The notes: generated from the sequence alone by a model not told the origin. A stretch of DNA of 38,891 nucleotides from Bacteroidota bacterium (GCA_023429825.1 JAEZDC010000086.1:1-38891), one strand, 5' to 3'; positions 16,282-24,243 are shown, numbered from the stretch's first letter. Program-made: numbers and translations.

Positions 16282-17943
16282 ATGAGCGAAGAAAGATCAC
16301 TGAATTTTTTAGAGGAGATTATCGAGAATGACCTTAAAAGCGGCAAGTACAAATCCATCGTCACCCGTTTCCCGCCGGAGCCAAATGGTTACCTGCATAT
16401 GGGGCATGCAACGAGCATCTGCCTGAATTTCGGTCTCACTAAAAAGTATCCCGGCTATACCAACCTGCGATTCGATGATACCAACCCGGTAACAGAAGAA
16501 ACAGAGTATGTAGACAGCATCATGGCTGATGTAAAATGGCTGGGCTTTGAGTGGAAGAACCTTCGCTATGCGTCTGATTATTTTGACCAGTTATTTGAGT
16601 TCGCAGTAAAACTCATCACCAAAGGTTTGGCATATGTAGATGACAGTAATAGTGAAGAGATAGCGAAGATGAAAGGCACACCTACTGAACCGGGAGTAAA
16701 TAGTCCATACCGGGAAAGAAGCATAGAAGAGAACCTGCAGTTGTTCAATGATATGAAGGCAGGCAAATACCCGGATGGTGCAAAAGTGTTAAGAGCTAAG
16801 ATCGATATGGGCCATGTGAATATGCTGATGAGAGACCCGATCATCTATAGGATAAAGCATGCACACCATCACCGCACAGGAGACAAGTGGTGCATTTACC
16901 CGATGTATGATTTTGCACATGGTCAGAGTGATTCAATAGAAGAAGTAACGCATAGTATCTGTACGCTGGAGTTTGTTCCGCATAGAGAATTATACGATTG
17001 GTTCATAGAGAAACTGGAGATATTTCCTTCGCATCAATATGAATTTGCAAGAAGAAACCTGAACTATACTGTAATGAGCAAACGAAAGCTGTTGCAGTTG
17101 GTAAATGAAAAACACGTGGATGGATGGGACGATCCGAGAATGCCAACGATCAGTGGTATGCGCAGAAGAGGGTATACACCGGAAGCGATCAGGGATTTTT
17201 GTGAAAGAGTAGGCATTGCCAAGAGAGAAATATTACTTGAATTTAGTCTGCTGGAGTTTTGTGTGAGAGAACACCTGAACAAGATCGCACAAAGACGAAT
17301 GGTAGTATTCGATCCCTTGAAGGTGGTGATCACCAATTGGACGAGTGAAGTGGAAACCTTGCAGATTGAAGATAACCCGGAAGACGAGAAAAGTGGTGCA
17401 AGAGAAGTTCCTTTCAGCGGTGAATTATATATAGAGAGAGAAGACTTCATGGAAAACCCTCCGAAGAAATTCTTCCGATTATTCCCCGGTGGAATGGTGC
17501 GGTTGAAAGGTGCGTATATCATTCGTTGCGACGAAGCGGTGAAAGATAATGCAGGTAATATAACGCAACTCAACTGTACATACATCCCTGAAAGCAGGAG
17601 TGGAAATGATACCAGTGGCATCAATGTAAAAGGAACATTGCATTGGGTGAGTATTGCACAGGCGATCACTGCGGAAGTAAGGTTGTACGATCGATTATTC
17701 CAGGTAGAAGATCCTTCAAGTGAAGAAGGTGATTTCAAAAGTTATATCAATCCCAATTCATTGAGTGTAATTACCAATGTACTCTGTGAGCCAGCATTGA
17801 AGAATGCAAAGTTCGACGACCGTTTTCAGTTCTTACGTAAAGGATATTTCTGTTTAGATAAGGATAGCCATGGCAGGCTGGTGTTCAATAGGACGGTCGG
17901 TTTGAAAGATGCGTGGGCGAAGGAGGTAAAGAAGGGTAATTAG
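16282..17943 (+). CDS. glnS: glutamine--tRNA ligase (GlnRS)
   Basis: 553 residues, as expected for bacterial GlnRS. The class I signature is HMGH (39-42) inside PPEPNGYLHMGHAT, and the KMSKS-type loop is VMSKR (264-268). The catalytic domain is followed by the beta-barrel anticodon-binding domains. The enzyme joins glutamine to tRNA-Gln in the cytoplasm with ATP. The ATG at 16282 is preferred over an upstream TTG at 16246 because it yields MSEERSLNFLEEII, the normal N-terminus, and because the promoter box would otherwise lie inside the gene. The final codons AAT TAG are the first unit of an 8-bp repeat array. Confidence 0.97.
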   Translation: MSEERSLNFLEEIIENDLKSGKYKSIVTRFPPEPNGYLHMGHATSICLNFGLTKKYPGYTNLRFDDTNPVTEETEYVDSIMADVKWLGFEWKNLRYASDYFDQLFEFAVKLITKGLAYVDDSNSEEIAKMKGTPTEPGVNSPYRERSIEENLQLFNDMKAGKYPDGAKVLRAKIDMGHVNMLMRDPIIYRIKHAHHHRTGDKWCIYPMYDFAHGQSDSIEEVTHSICTLEFVPHRELYDWFIEKLEIFPSHQYEFARRNLNYTVMSKRKLLQLVNEKHVDGWDDPRMPTISGMRRRGYTPEAIRDFCERVGIAKREILLEFSLLEFCVREHLNKIAQRRMVVFDPLKVVITNWTSEVETLQIEDNPEDEKSGAREVPFSGELYIEREDFMENPPKKFFRLFPGGMVRLKGAYIIRCDEAVKDNAGNITQLNCTYIPESRSGNDTSGINVKGTLHWVSIAQAITAEVRLYDRLFQVEDPSSEEGDFKSYINPNSLSVITNVLCEPALKNAKFDDRFQFLRKGYFCLDKDSHGRLVFNRTVGLKDAWAKEVKKGN

Positions 17944-17977
17944 CAAATCCGTCAATTAGCGAATTAGCAAATGAAAG
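17938..17977 (+). repeat. degenerate 8-bp repeat array C at the end of glnS
   Basis: Units begin at 17938 (AATTAGCA), 17946 (AATCCGTC), 17954 (AATTAGCG), 17962 (AATTAGCA) and 17970 (AATGAAAG). The stop codon of glnS (TAG, 17941-17943) and its last Asn codon lie in the first unit, as at the methyltransferase gene end near 4520. Confidence 0.85.
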
Positions 17978-17996
17978 ACGAGCTGGATTGTATCTT

Positions 17997-18031
17997 TCAC
18001 TTTCCACTATTCACTGTCAACTGTTATCTGC
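17997..18031 (+). repeat. degenerate 7-bp repeat array D upstream of tilS
   Basis: Five heptamers in phase at 17997 (TCACTTT), 18004 (CCACTAT), 18011 (TCACTGT), 18018 (CAACTGT) and 18025 (TATCTGC). The sequence continues into a TATCTTTA box before the tilS start. Same unit type as the heptamers inside the tilS frame at 18089 and 19084. Confidence 0.75.
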
Positions 18032-18034
18032 TAT

Positions 18035-18042
18035 TATCTTTA
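18035..18042 (+). promoter_or_regulatory. candidate -7 promoter box of tilS
   Basis: TATCTTTA differs by one base from TAnnTTTG and ends 5 bases before the tilS ATG (18048). No good -33 element was found at the right distance. Same geometry as at glnS. Confidence 0.45.
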
Positions 18043-18047
18043 CATCA

Positions 18048-19394
18048 ATGAATCTTTCCGATCAGTTCAGTACATATTGGAAGCAACACTTCTGTCATCT
18101 GTCAACGTTGAACTGCCATCTGCTCGTAGCTGTAAGCGGTGGAGTGGACAGTGTTGCATTAACTGATCTCATTCATCATGCAGGTTTTAAATTTACCATT
18201 GCCCACTGCAACTTTCAATTAAGAGGAGAGGAAAGCGATAGAGACGAGGCCTTTGTGAGAAAGCTGGGAGAGAAGTATGGTGTGGAGGTATTAGTAAAAC
18301 AATTTAACACAATTCAATATGCAGAAGCCAACAATCTAGGCATACAGGAAGCTGCGAGAAACCTGAGGTATGAATGGTTCCATGAGTTACTGAACTCAAA
18401 ACCCAAAACTACAAACCCGAAACTTGTCACCGCACACCACGCAGACGATAACGTAGAAACAGTGCTGTTCAATATTCTCCGCGGTACGGGGATGAACGGT
18501 CTGCATGGAATACTGCCAGAACAAAACAAAACAATTCGTCCGCTACTGTTTGCAAAGCGGGAAGGCATCCTTGCGTATGCACAGCAACACCAACTGGAAT
18601 GGGTGGAGGACAGTTCCAATGCATCTTCAAGATACACTCGTAACTATATCAGGCATGAGGTATTGCCTTTGCTGAAACAGATATTTCCTGCCGTGACAGA
18701 TAACATCAATCACAGTATTGAACGTTGGAGAGAGGGAGAGGAGTTGTATGAACAAGCCATCGCTCTGCATAAAAGGAAATTATGTGAGGTAAAAGAGAAC
18801 GAGGTACACATCTCAGTACTGAAGTTGCAGCAATCATCTCCACTTAAGACGATCACCTTCGAGATCATTAAAGACTTCGGTTTCACTCCGGCACAAACGG
18901 GTGAAGTATTGTCATTACTACAAAGCGAAAGCGGGAAATATGTAGCCTCATCTTCTCACCGGATCATCAGGAACAGGAACTGGTTGATCATCGCTCCAAA
19001 TCAAAGTGTGCAAGCCACGAACATTCTTATTGAAGAAGGAGAGAAGAAGATAACTTTCAGCGAAGGAATACTTACCCTTGAACAACCTGTAAACTGCCAA
19101 CCTTCATCTGTTAACTCAATAGCTACGCTTGATGCAACTGAAATAAAATTCCCTTTGTTATTACGCAAATGGAAGCAGGGCGATTACTTCTATCCTCTCG
19201 GCATGCGGAAGAAGAAAAAGGTAAGCCGTTTTCTCATTGATCAGAAAGTATCATTGATCGATAAAGAGAAGATATGGGTGGTTGAAAGCAACAAAAAGAT
19301 ACTGTGGATAGTGGGCCTCAGGTTAGACGATCGCTTTAAGATCACCGATAAAACAAAACAGGTACTAAAGCTTAGTTTCCAAACTTCGAGTTGA
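18048..19394 (+). CDS. tilS: tRNA(Ile)-lysidine synthase
   Basis: 448 residues. The PP-loop ATP motif SGGVDS is at residues 30-35, followed by the conserved HCNFQLRGEESDRDE (53-67), ARNLRYEWF (103-111) and TAHHADDNVET (128-138). A C-terminal substrate-binding domain follows. TilS changes C34 of the AUA-reading tRNA-Ile to lysidine using ATP and lysine, and is normally essential. The ATG at 18048 is chosen over one at 17988 because the longer start lies in a repeat and would engulf the promoter box. Three heptamer repeat blocks lie in the frame, at residues ~14-26, 116-127 and 346-357. The 3' end overlaps the convergent rhomboid gene by 23 bases. Confidence 0.93.
   Translation: MNLSDQFSTYWKQHFCHLSTLNCHLLVAVSGGVDSVALTDLIHHAGFKFTIAHCNFQLRGEESDRDEAFVRKLGEKYGVEVLVKQFNTIQYAEANNLGIQEAARNLRYEWFHELLNSKPKTTNPKLVTAHHADDNVETVLFNILRGTGMNGLHGILPEQNKTIRPLLFAKREGILAYAQQHQLEWVEDSSNASSRYTRNYIRHEVLPLLKQIFPAVTDNINHSIERWREGEELYEQAIALHKRKLCEVKENEVHISVLKLQQSSPLKTITFEIIKDFGFTPAQTGEVLSLLQSESGKYVASSSHRIIRNRNWLIIAPNQSVQATNILIEEGEKKITFSEGILTLEQPVNCQPSSVNSIATLDATEIKFPLLLRKWKQGDYFYPLGMRKKKKVSRFLIDQKVSLIDKEKIWVVESNKKILWIVGLRLDDRFKITDKTKQVLKLSFQTSS
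18089..18123 (+). repeat. heptamer repeat block E inside the tilS frame
   Basis: Units at 18089 (CTTCTGT), 18096 (CATCTGT), 18103 (CAACGTT), 18110 (GAACTGC) and 18117 (CATCTGC), all in phase. It encodes part of the N-terminal stretch before the SGGVDS motif. Confidence 0.7.
18393..18427 (+). repeat. heptamer repeat block F inside the tilS frame
   Basis: Units at 18393 (AACTCAA), 18400 (AACCCAA), 18407 (AACTACA), 18414 (AACCCGA) and 18421 (AACTTGT), all exactly 7 bases apart. It encodes NSKPKTTNPKL (116-126), a Lys/Pro/Asn-rich stretch where the E. coli protein has a much shorter loop. Confidence 0.85.
19084..19118 (+). repeat. heptamer repeat block G inside the tilS frame
   Basis: Units at 19084 (AACCTGT), 19091 (AAACTGC), 19098 (CAACCTT), 19105 (CATCTGT) and 19112 (TAACTCA). 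It encodes QPVNCQPSSVNS-like residues (about 346-357) between two structured parts of the C-terminal region. Confidence 0.75.
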
Positions 19395-20037
19395 TCCAGA
19401 ACTTTACCTGCTCAACGAACGATTCCGCAGGTTTATAATCAGTAAGGAAATAGCAGGTGATGATGATAAATACCACACCATATACTGCTCCCCAGAAGTG
19501 CGCTGAGTGATTGATATTTCCTCCGCCTTTTTTGTCCAGGTACGCAGAGATCGCTAAGAAAGCAATTCCAAAAATGAAAGCAGGGAACCTGATGGGAATA
19601 AATAATAATCCCACTTCACTCATCGGTGCTAAGAACATATAACCGAATACTACAGCAGATACCGCACCTGAGGCGCCGAGGCTGCGGTAGTAATAGTTAT
19701 CTATATTCTTGAAGTAAGTAGGAAGTAAACAGATGACTAGTGCTGAAAAGTATAGAATTATGTACAGTGCCTTTCCTTTATCACCATATATCTGGGTGAA
19801 CCACTTCTCCACATGCCCGCCAAACATCCAGAATGAATACATGTTGAATGCAAGATGCATTACATCCGCATGAATGAACCCGCAGGTAATAAAGCGATAC
19901 CATTGTTTTCTTTTACTGACTGCGGGAGGATAGAAGATGAGATCATCTATGACCTTCTGGTTATTGAATGCAGTCACTGAAACAATACAGGTGAGTATGA
20001 TGATGATGAGAGTGATGCTGAGATTGAATGGATCCAT
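19372..20037 (-). CDS. rhomboid family intramembrane serine protease
   Basis: 221 residues with six hydrophobic segments. The catalytic serine is Ser123 in GASGAVSA and the catalytic His is His180 in HSAHFWGAVYG. His56 and the HLAFN segment (61-65) match the conserved helix-2 region with its oxyanion residues. Rhomboids cleave membrane proteins within the bilayer; the targets here are unknown. The ATG directly follows the TAA of the rlmH gene with no gap (TAAATG), so the two form an operon and may be coupled. The 3' end overlaps convergent tilS by 23 bases. Confidence 0.93.
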   Translation of the reverse strand: MDPFNLSITLIIIILTCIVSVTAFNNQKVIDDLIFYPPAVSKRKQWYRFITCGFIHADVMHLAFNMYSFWMFGGHVEKWFTQIYGDKGKALYIILYFSALVICLLPTYFKNIDNYYYRSLGASGAVSAVVFGYMFLAPMSEVGLLFIPIRFPAFIFGIAFLAISAYLDKKGGGNINHSAHFWGAVYGVVFIIITCYFLTDYKPAESFVEQVKFWINSKFGN

Positions 20038-20511
20038 TTATTGATGATGATATTTTTCGTTGCGTAATATAGTGCAGGCACGGTATACTTGCTCGGCTAA
20101 GATAAGCCGTACAAGCATGTGTGGAAAGACCAGCTTTGATAATGACCAGGTGAAATCTGCTCTTTTGAACACTTGTTCATCTACCCCAAAGGCACCGCCT
20201 ATCAGGAACACCAATCGTTTTGAACTTGCATTAGCTTTCTGTTGCAGCAGGTTGGCCAGTTCCTCGCTGGAAATATTTTTACCACGTTCGTCGAGTAAGA
20301 TCAGTACATCATCTTCGTTCAGCTTTTCAAGGATGGTTGCAGCTTCCAGCCTTTTTAGTTCTGTTTCACTGATCGTTGCGGCATTTTTTACTGGTGGTAT
20401 GATCATCCATTCCACTTTGAAATATTTAGAGATGCGGGAAGTAAAATCTTCCACACCTTCTTTGATATACCTCTCATGGGGTTTACCAATGGTCCAGAAC
20501 TGGATCTTCAT
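20038..20511 (-). CDS. rlmH: 23S rRNA (pseudouridine1915-N3)-methyltransferase RlmH
   Basis: 157 residues, the usual length. Characteristic motifs: LDERGKNISSEE (73-84), LIGGAFGVDE (103-112, SAM-binding knot) and the long conserved C-terminus LSKLVFPH...RNEKYHHQ. RlmH is a SPOUT-fold enzyme that methylates pseudouridine 1915 of 23S rRNA in the 70S ribosome. It is the first gene of a two-gene unit with the rhomboid protease. A TATCTTCG box (20523-20516) ends 4 bases before the start codon. Confidence 0.97.
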   Translation of the reverse strand: MKIQFWTIGKPHERYIKEGVEDFTSRISKYFKVEWMIIPPVKNAATISETELKRLEAATILEKLNEDDVLILLDERGKNISSEELANLLQQKANASSKRLVFLIGGAFGVDEQVFKRADFTWSLSKLVFPHMLVRLILAEQVYRACTILRNEKYHHQ

Positions 20512-20515
20512 CTAA

Positions 20516-20523
20516 CGAAGATA
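20516..20523 (-). promoter_or_regulatory. candidate -7 promoter box of rlmH
   Basis: TATCTTCG, one mismatch from TAnnTTTG, ends 4 bases before the rlmH ATG (20511). No convincing -33 partner. The very short distance would predict a leaderless or nearly leaderless mRNA. Confidence 0.4.
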
Positions 20524-20573
20524 ACAGAACATTCAGCACCCTTTTTGCTATTTAAGTATATTGCATTAACACT

Positions 20574-22529
20574 ATGAATAAACTTTTACTCCTGGCTGCC
20601 CTCTGTGCCAGCTATATAACCCAGGCCCAGTACACTGATTGTACATACGAATGCAACAGAAGAAGTATCAACGGCTCGCAAAACACAGCCTACTTCCAGA
20701 ACTTGAAGATGGAAGCGTATGATATGCGGCATCTGAAATTAGATATTACTATTCAGCCAAACAGCAGGTTCATTACGGGCACAGCCAGTTATAAGGTGAT
20801 CACAAAACAATTGCTGGATACATTTGTAATTGAGCTCAGGAATAATATTTACCTTGATTCTGTACATGTAAATAATGTGAAGCGTGTCTTTACCCGTGGC
20901 AATGATCATGTATATATTGCTTTTTCCCCGGCTATCTCTGCTAATACGGAATTGAACCTGGTTTTCTTTTATAATGGTACGGTTTCATCAACTGCTTTTT
21001 TCAGCGGAACAAGTGGCTCCACTGGGTTGACTTATACTGCAAGTGTTTCTGAAAGTTACCAGGCACGGGAATGGTTTCCTGCAAAGCAGTTATTGAATGA
21101 TAAGATAGATTCCACCGATATATGGATCACTACGAACGCAACCAATATGGCAGGATCTAATGGGTTGTTACAATCAGTGATCGATCTGCCGGGAGGACTA
21201 AAGCAATTCAGATGGAAGTCAAGATATAAAATGAATTATTACCTGCCAATGGTGGCTGTAGCGAATTATATGGAGTATAAGAATTACGCTAAGCCTGCAG
21301 CAATGGCTCCTGACTCTATATTGATACAACATTTCATCGTAAACAATTCTACTTACTTCAATAATCAAAAAGCGCAGCTGGATAAGACACCACCGATACT
21401 GGAAAAGATGAGTGAGTTGTTTGGCCTCTACCCATTCCGTAATGAAAAGTATGGACATGCACAAGCAAATATTGGTGGAGGAATGGAACACCAGACGATG
21501 AGTACGATGCAGAATTTTGGTACAGATCTTATCTCGCATGAATTGGCGCACCAGTGGTTTGGTGATTATGTAACCTGTGCCACCTGGCAGGATATATGGA
21601 TCAATGAAGGCTTTGCTACTTATGGCGATTACCTAATGAATGAACAGCTCACGTCTCTATATCCTACGGGAACATCCGCAGCATTGTATATGCAGAATAT
21701 TCACAACAATGTAATGAGCTTGCCCGGAGGTAGCGTATATGTACCAGCTTCATCACTATATGATGAGAATAGGATATTCAGTGGAAGACTTAGTTATGAT
21801 AAAGGTGCAGCCATTCTGCATAATCTTCGGTTTGAGATGCAAAGTGATGCAGTATTCTATAATACACTCCGAACATTTCTCAATCAATACAAAGACACGT
21901 TTGCAACGGGTGATCAGTTTAAAGCTGTCGCAGAGACGGTGAGTGGTAAAAACTTTACGGAGTTCTTTAACCAGTGGTATTATGGAGAAGGATATCCCAC
22001 GATCAGTGTGAATGCGACAAAGCAGAATGATAGTATTACATTGGTTGTAAGCCAAACAACTTCAATGCCGTCTGTTACTCCCTTCTTCAAAGGATTGTTG
22101 GAGATTAAGATTGCATCTGCCCAAGGCGATACTACTGTTATTGTCAATCAGCAAAGCAACAATCAGTCATTTAAGATACTCTATACAAAAACCCCGACTG
22201 CAATCGTGGTAGACCCGAATAACTGGGTGATCAATCAGAATGGTACAGTTAGCTTGAATATCGTTACCGCAATAAACCCCGTTGATCCGGCTTCTGCAGG
22301 GGTGAAGATCTATCCTAAACCAGCAAAGAGTAATATAATAGTAGAACTACCAACTACCACTTTTCAGCAGTTGCAAATTCTGGATGTACAGGGAAGAGTG
22401 ATGCACAAAGAAAGCATTGGTACAGGAGTGAATAAACTAAATGTGAAACTTAATATTCCTGCTGGTACATATTCGATCTATCTATCCGGCAAAAAGAAAA
22501 TAGTGGTTGATAAAATTGTTGTGCAATAA
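20574..22529 (+). CDS. M1-family zinc aminopeptidase with type IX secretion sorting domain
   Basis: 651 residues. A signal peptide (1-18) precedes the mature N-terminal beta-saddle domain. The exopeptidase motif is GGGMEHQTM, and the zinc site is HELAH (322-326) plus Glu345 in NEGFATY. The last ~75 residues (VKIYPKPAKSNIIVEL ... GTYSIYLSGKK ... DKIVV) match the type A C-terminal sorting domain of the Bacteroidota type IX secretion system. The enzyme is therefore probably exported across the outer membrane, either released or surface-attached. M1 enzymes remove N-terminal residues from peptides; here the natural job is digestion of extracellular protein. Divergent from rlmH. Confidence 0.92.
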   Translation: MNKLLLLAALCASYITQAQYTDCTYECNRRSINGSQNTAYFQNLKMEAYDMRHLKLDITIQPNSRFITGTASYKVITKQLLDTFVIELRNNIYLDSVHVNNVKRVFTRGNDHVYIAFSPAISANTELNLVFFYNGTVSSTAFFSGTSGSTGLTYTASVSESYQAREWFPAKQLLNDKIDSTDIWITTNATNMAGSNGLLQSVIDLPGGLKQFRWKSRYKMNYYLPMVAVANYMEYKNYAKPAAMAPDSILIQHFIVNNSTYFNNQKAQLDKTPPILEKMSELFGLYPFRNEKYGHAQANIGGGMEHQTMSTMQNFGTDLISHELAHQWFGDYVTCATWQDIWINEGFATYGDYLMNEQLTSLYPTGTSAALYMQNIHNNVMSLPGGSVYVPASSLYDENRIFSGRLSYDKGAAILHNLRFEMQSDAVFYNTLRTFLNQYKDTFATGDQFKAVAETVSGKNFTEFFNQWYYGEGYPTISVNATKQNDSITLVVSQTTSMPSVTPFFKGLLEIKIASAQGDTTVIVNQQSNNQSFKILYTKTPTAIVVDPNNWVINQNGTVSLNIVTAINPVDPASAGVKIYPKPAKSNIIVELPTTTFQQLQILDVQGRVMHKESIGTGVNKLNVKLNIPAGTYSIYLSGKKKIVVDKIVVQ

Positions 22530-22530
22530 A

Positions 22531-22782
22531 TTATTTGTTGTCATCAAGGCTTTCAAACCAATCGTCATGTAAAGCTTTTGCGGCTGAGTGAATGATCTTC
22601 AACATTCTTCTTCTGGTTTGCAAAATACGGTCTTCATCTTCTTTGCTGAATAGCTTCCCGTCAACTCCATTGAGTGTTTCGAGGCAATAGCAAGCTGCGT
22701 TCATATAATCAGTAGCATACGGTAAATATTCAACACGGCTATCGTTCTGGTCTTCTGCGGTAGTGTTCACTTCATTTATCAT
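22531..22782 (-). CDS. small hypothetical protein
   Basis: 83 residues from the ATG at 22782. Longer starts at 22800 and 22842 would add a hydrophobic, Cys-rich stretch of doubtful reality. The protein is mostly helical and charged (EDEDRILQTRRRMLKI; HDDWFESLDDNK at the end). Soluble, no motif recognised. Its stop codon is one base from the stop of the convergent M1 gene, with no terminator between. Confidence 0.6.
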   Translation of the reverse strand: MINEVNTTAEDQNDSRVEYLPYATDYMNAACYCLETLNGVDGKLFSKEDEDRILQTRRRMLKIIHSAAKALHDDWFESLDDNK

Positions 22783-22962
22783 ACAGCACTTGTTTGGCAT
22801 TACCACAACAAGAATTATTCCCCCAAACAACACAATACACAAAGCATACTAAGTGCTTGCTTGCCAAGCTTAATGCTGCTTTACAAACTGGCAGTGATTA
22901 TTTGTCAGCCACAAAAAAGCGACAGTGCTTTCCTCTTTTGTAGAAATGGTAAGCGGCTGTAG

Positions 22963-24060
22963 TTATACGTTGAACCTGAAATGCATCACGTCTCCATCCT
23001 GCACAATGTATTCTTTCCCTTCAATGCGAAGTTTACCTACTTCACGGCAGGCAGATTCTGATCCGTATTTGATATAATCATCGTAAGCGATCACTTCGGC
23101 TTTAATGAAGCCTTTTTCAAAATCGGTATGAATAACACTTGCAGCTTGCGGTGCTTTCCATCCTTTATGGATCGTCCACGCTCTTACTTCCTGTACTCCC
23201 GCAGTGAAATAAGTATCAAGATTCAATAGCTTATATGCAGAACGGATCAACCTGTTCAACGCAGGCTCTTTCATTCCGTATTCCTCCATGAACATCTGCT
23301 TATCTTCTTCAACTTCCATCTCAGCGATCTGTGCTTCTATATTGTTGCACATAACAATGACTTCGGCATTTTCATCTTTGACACCTTCGATCAGTGTTGC
23401 TGAAAATTTATTACCCGTGTGCATAGATGCTTCATCAACATTCGCTACATACAATACAGGCTTTTCCGTTAGTAGGAACAGATCCGCGATGGCGCTTCGC
23501 TGTTCTTTGGATATATCAAGTGAACGAATATTCTTTCCTTTCTCTAAATGATCTTTACACCGCTGCAGTACTTCCAATTCAGCTTTCGCTTTCGGATCAA
23601 CTCTTGCCTGTTTTTCTGTTTTCTGAATTTTTTTCTCTACGCTATCCAGGTCTTTCAACTGAAGTTCTGTATCGATAATCTCTTTATCACTTATCGGATT
23701 GATTGCACCTTCATCACGCAAAATATTCTCATCTTCAAAACACCTGATCACATGAATGATCGCATCCACTTCACGAATGTTACCTAAGAATTTATTACCA
23801 AGTCCTTCACCCTTGCTGGCACCTCTTACCAGGCCTGCAATGTCAACGATCTCAAGCTGTGTAGGAACGATCCTGTTGGGTTTTACTAATTCTGCAAGTT
23901 TATTCAATCGGTCGTCAGGCACATCTACGAGACCCACATTCGGTTCAATCGTACAAAATCGATAATTACTTGCCTGCGCCTTAGCGCTATTGCTCACTGC
24001 GTTGAACAAAGTTGATTTCCCCACATTTGGTAATCCCACAATACCTGCTTGTAAAGCCAT
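22963..24060 (-). CDS. ychF: redox-regulated ribosome-associated ATPase YchF (OLA1)
   Basis: 365 residues, normal length. G1 motif GLPNVGKS (9-16), a switch region with DIAGLVRGASKGEGLGNKFL, and NVDE in place of the usual NKxD, the change that makes YchF/OLA1 prefer ATP over GTP. The C-terminal TGS domain (about 280-363) ends in GDVMHFRFNV, typical of the family. YchF is an Obg-class P-loop NTPase that binds ribosomes and affects stress responses. Possibly preceded in the same direction by a 44-codon frame ending 42 bases upstream. Confidence 0.97.
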   Translation of the reverse strand: MALQAGIVGLPNVGKSTLFNAVSNSAKAQASNYRFCTIEPNVGLVDVPDDRLNKLAELVKPNRIVPTQLEIVDIAGLVRGASKGEGLGNKFLGNIREVDAIIHVIRCFEDENILRDEGAINPISDKEIIDTELQLKDLDSVEKKIQKTEKQARVDPKAKAELEVLQRCKDHLEKGKNIRSLDISKEQRSAIADLFLLTEKPVLYVANVDEASMHTGNKFSATLIEGVKDENAEVIVMCNNIEAQIAEMEVEEDKQMFMEEYGMKEPALNRLIRSAYKLLNLDTYFTAGVQEVRAWTIHKGWKAPQAASVIHTDFEKGFIKAEVIAYDDYIKYGSESACREVGKLRIEGKEYIVQDGDVMHFRFNV

Positions 24061-24102
24061 GATCTATTTCTTGTTTTAATTTTTTTGTTGACGAGCTACA
24101 TA

Positions 24103-24237
24103 TCATTGAGCATCGTCTGTTGTGTCACTCACTTCAAGGTTCGGAACTTTGTTCACCAGGAAGCCTAAAATGGCGGCAAATATAATTGAATTGTAATTGC
24201 TTATTTTTAATGCAACAACATACTCAATTACAAACAT
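24103..24237 (-). CDS. candidate small membrane protein upstream of ychF
   Basis: 44 residues (46 if it starts at 24243, in frame). It has one hydrophobic segment (about 18-28: IIFAAILGFLV) and a hydrophilic acidic tail (LEVSDTTDDAQ). The tail has normal codon use and no low complexity, which argues for real coding. It ends 42 bases before ychF, same strand. Against it: the 24243 start abuts the divergent SpmAB start (shared palindrome CATATG), leaving no room for promoters outside the frame. Could also be a fragment of a former gene. Confidence 0.4.
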   Translation of the reverse strand: MFVIEYVVALKISNYNSIIFAAILGFLVNKVPNLEVSDTTDDAQ

Positions 24238-24243
24238 TTTCAT

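Noticed and set aside
16204..19118. The repeat arrays as a CRISPR array
   Set aside because: Units are 7-8 bases with no spacers and no cas genes.
20545..20564. A promoter TTG / TATATTGC for the M1 aminopeptidase gene
   Set aside because: Only 9 bases separate the two elements.
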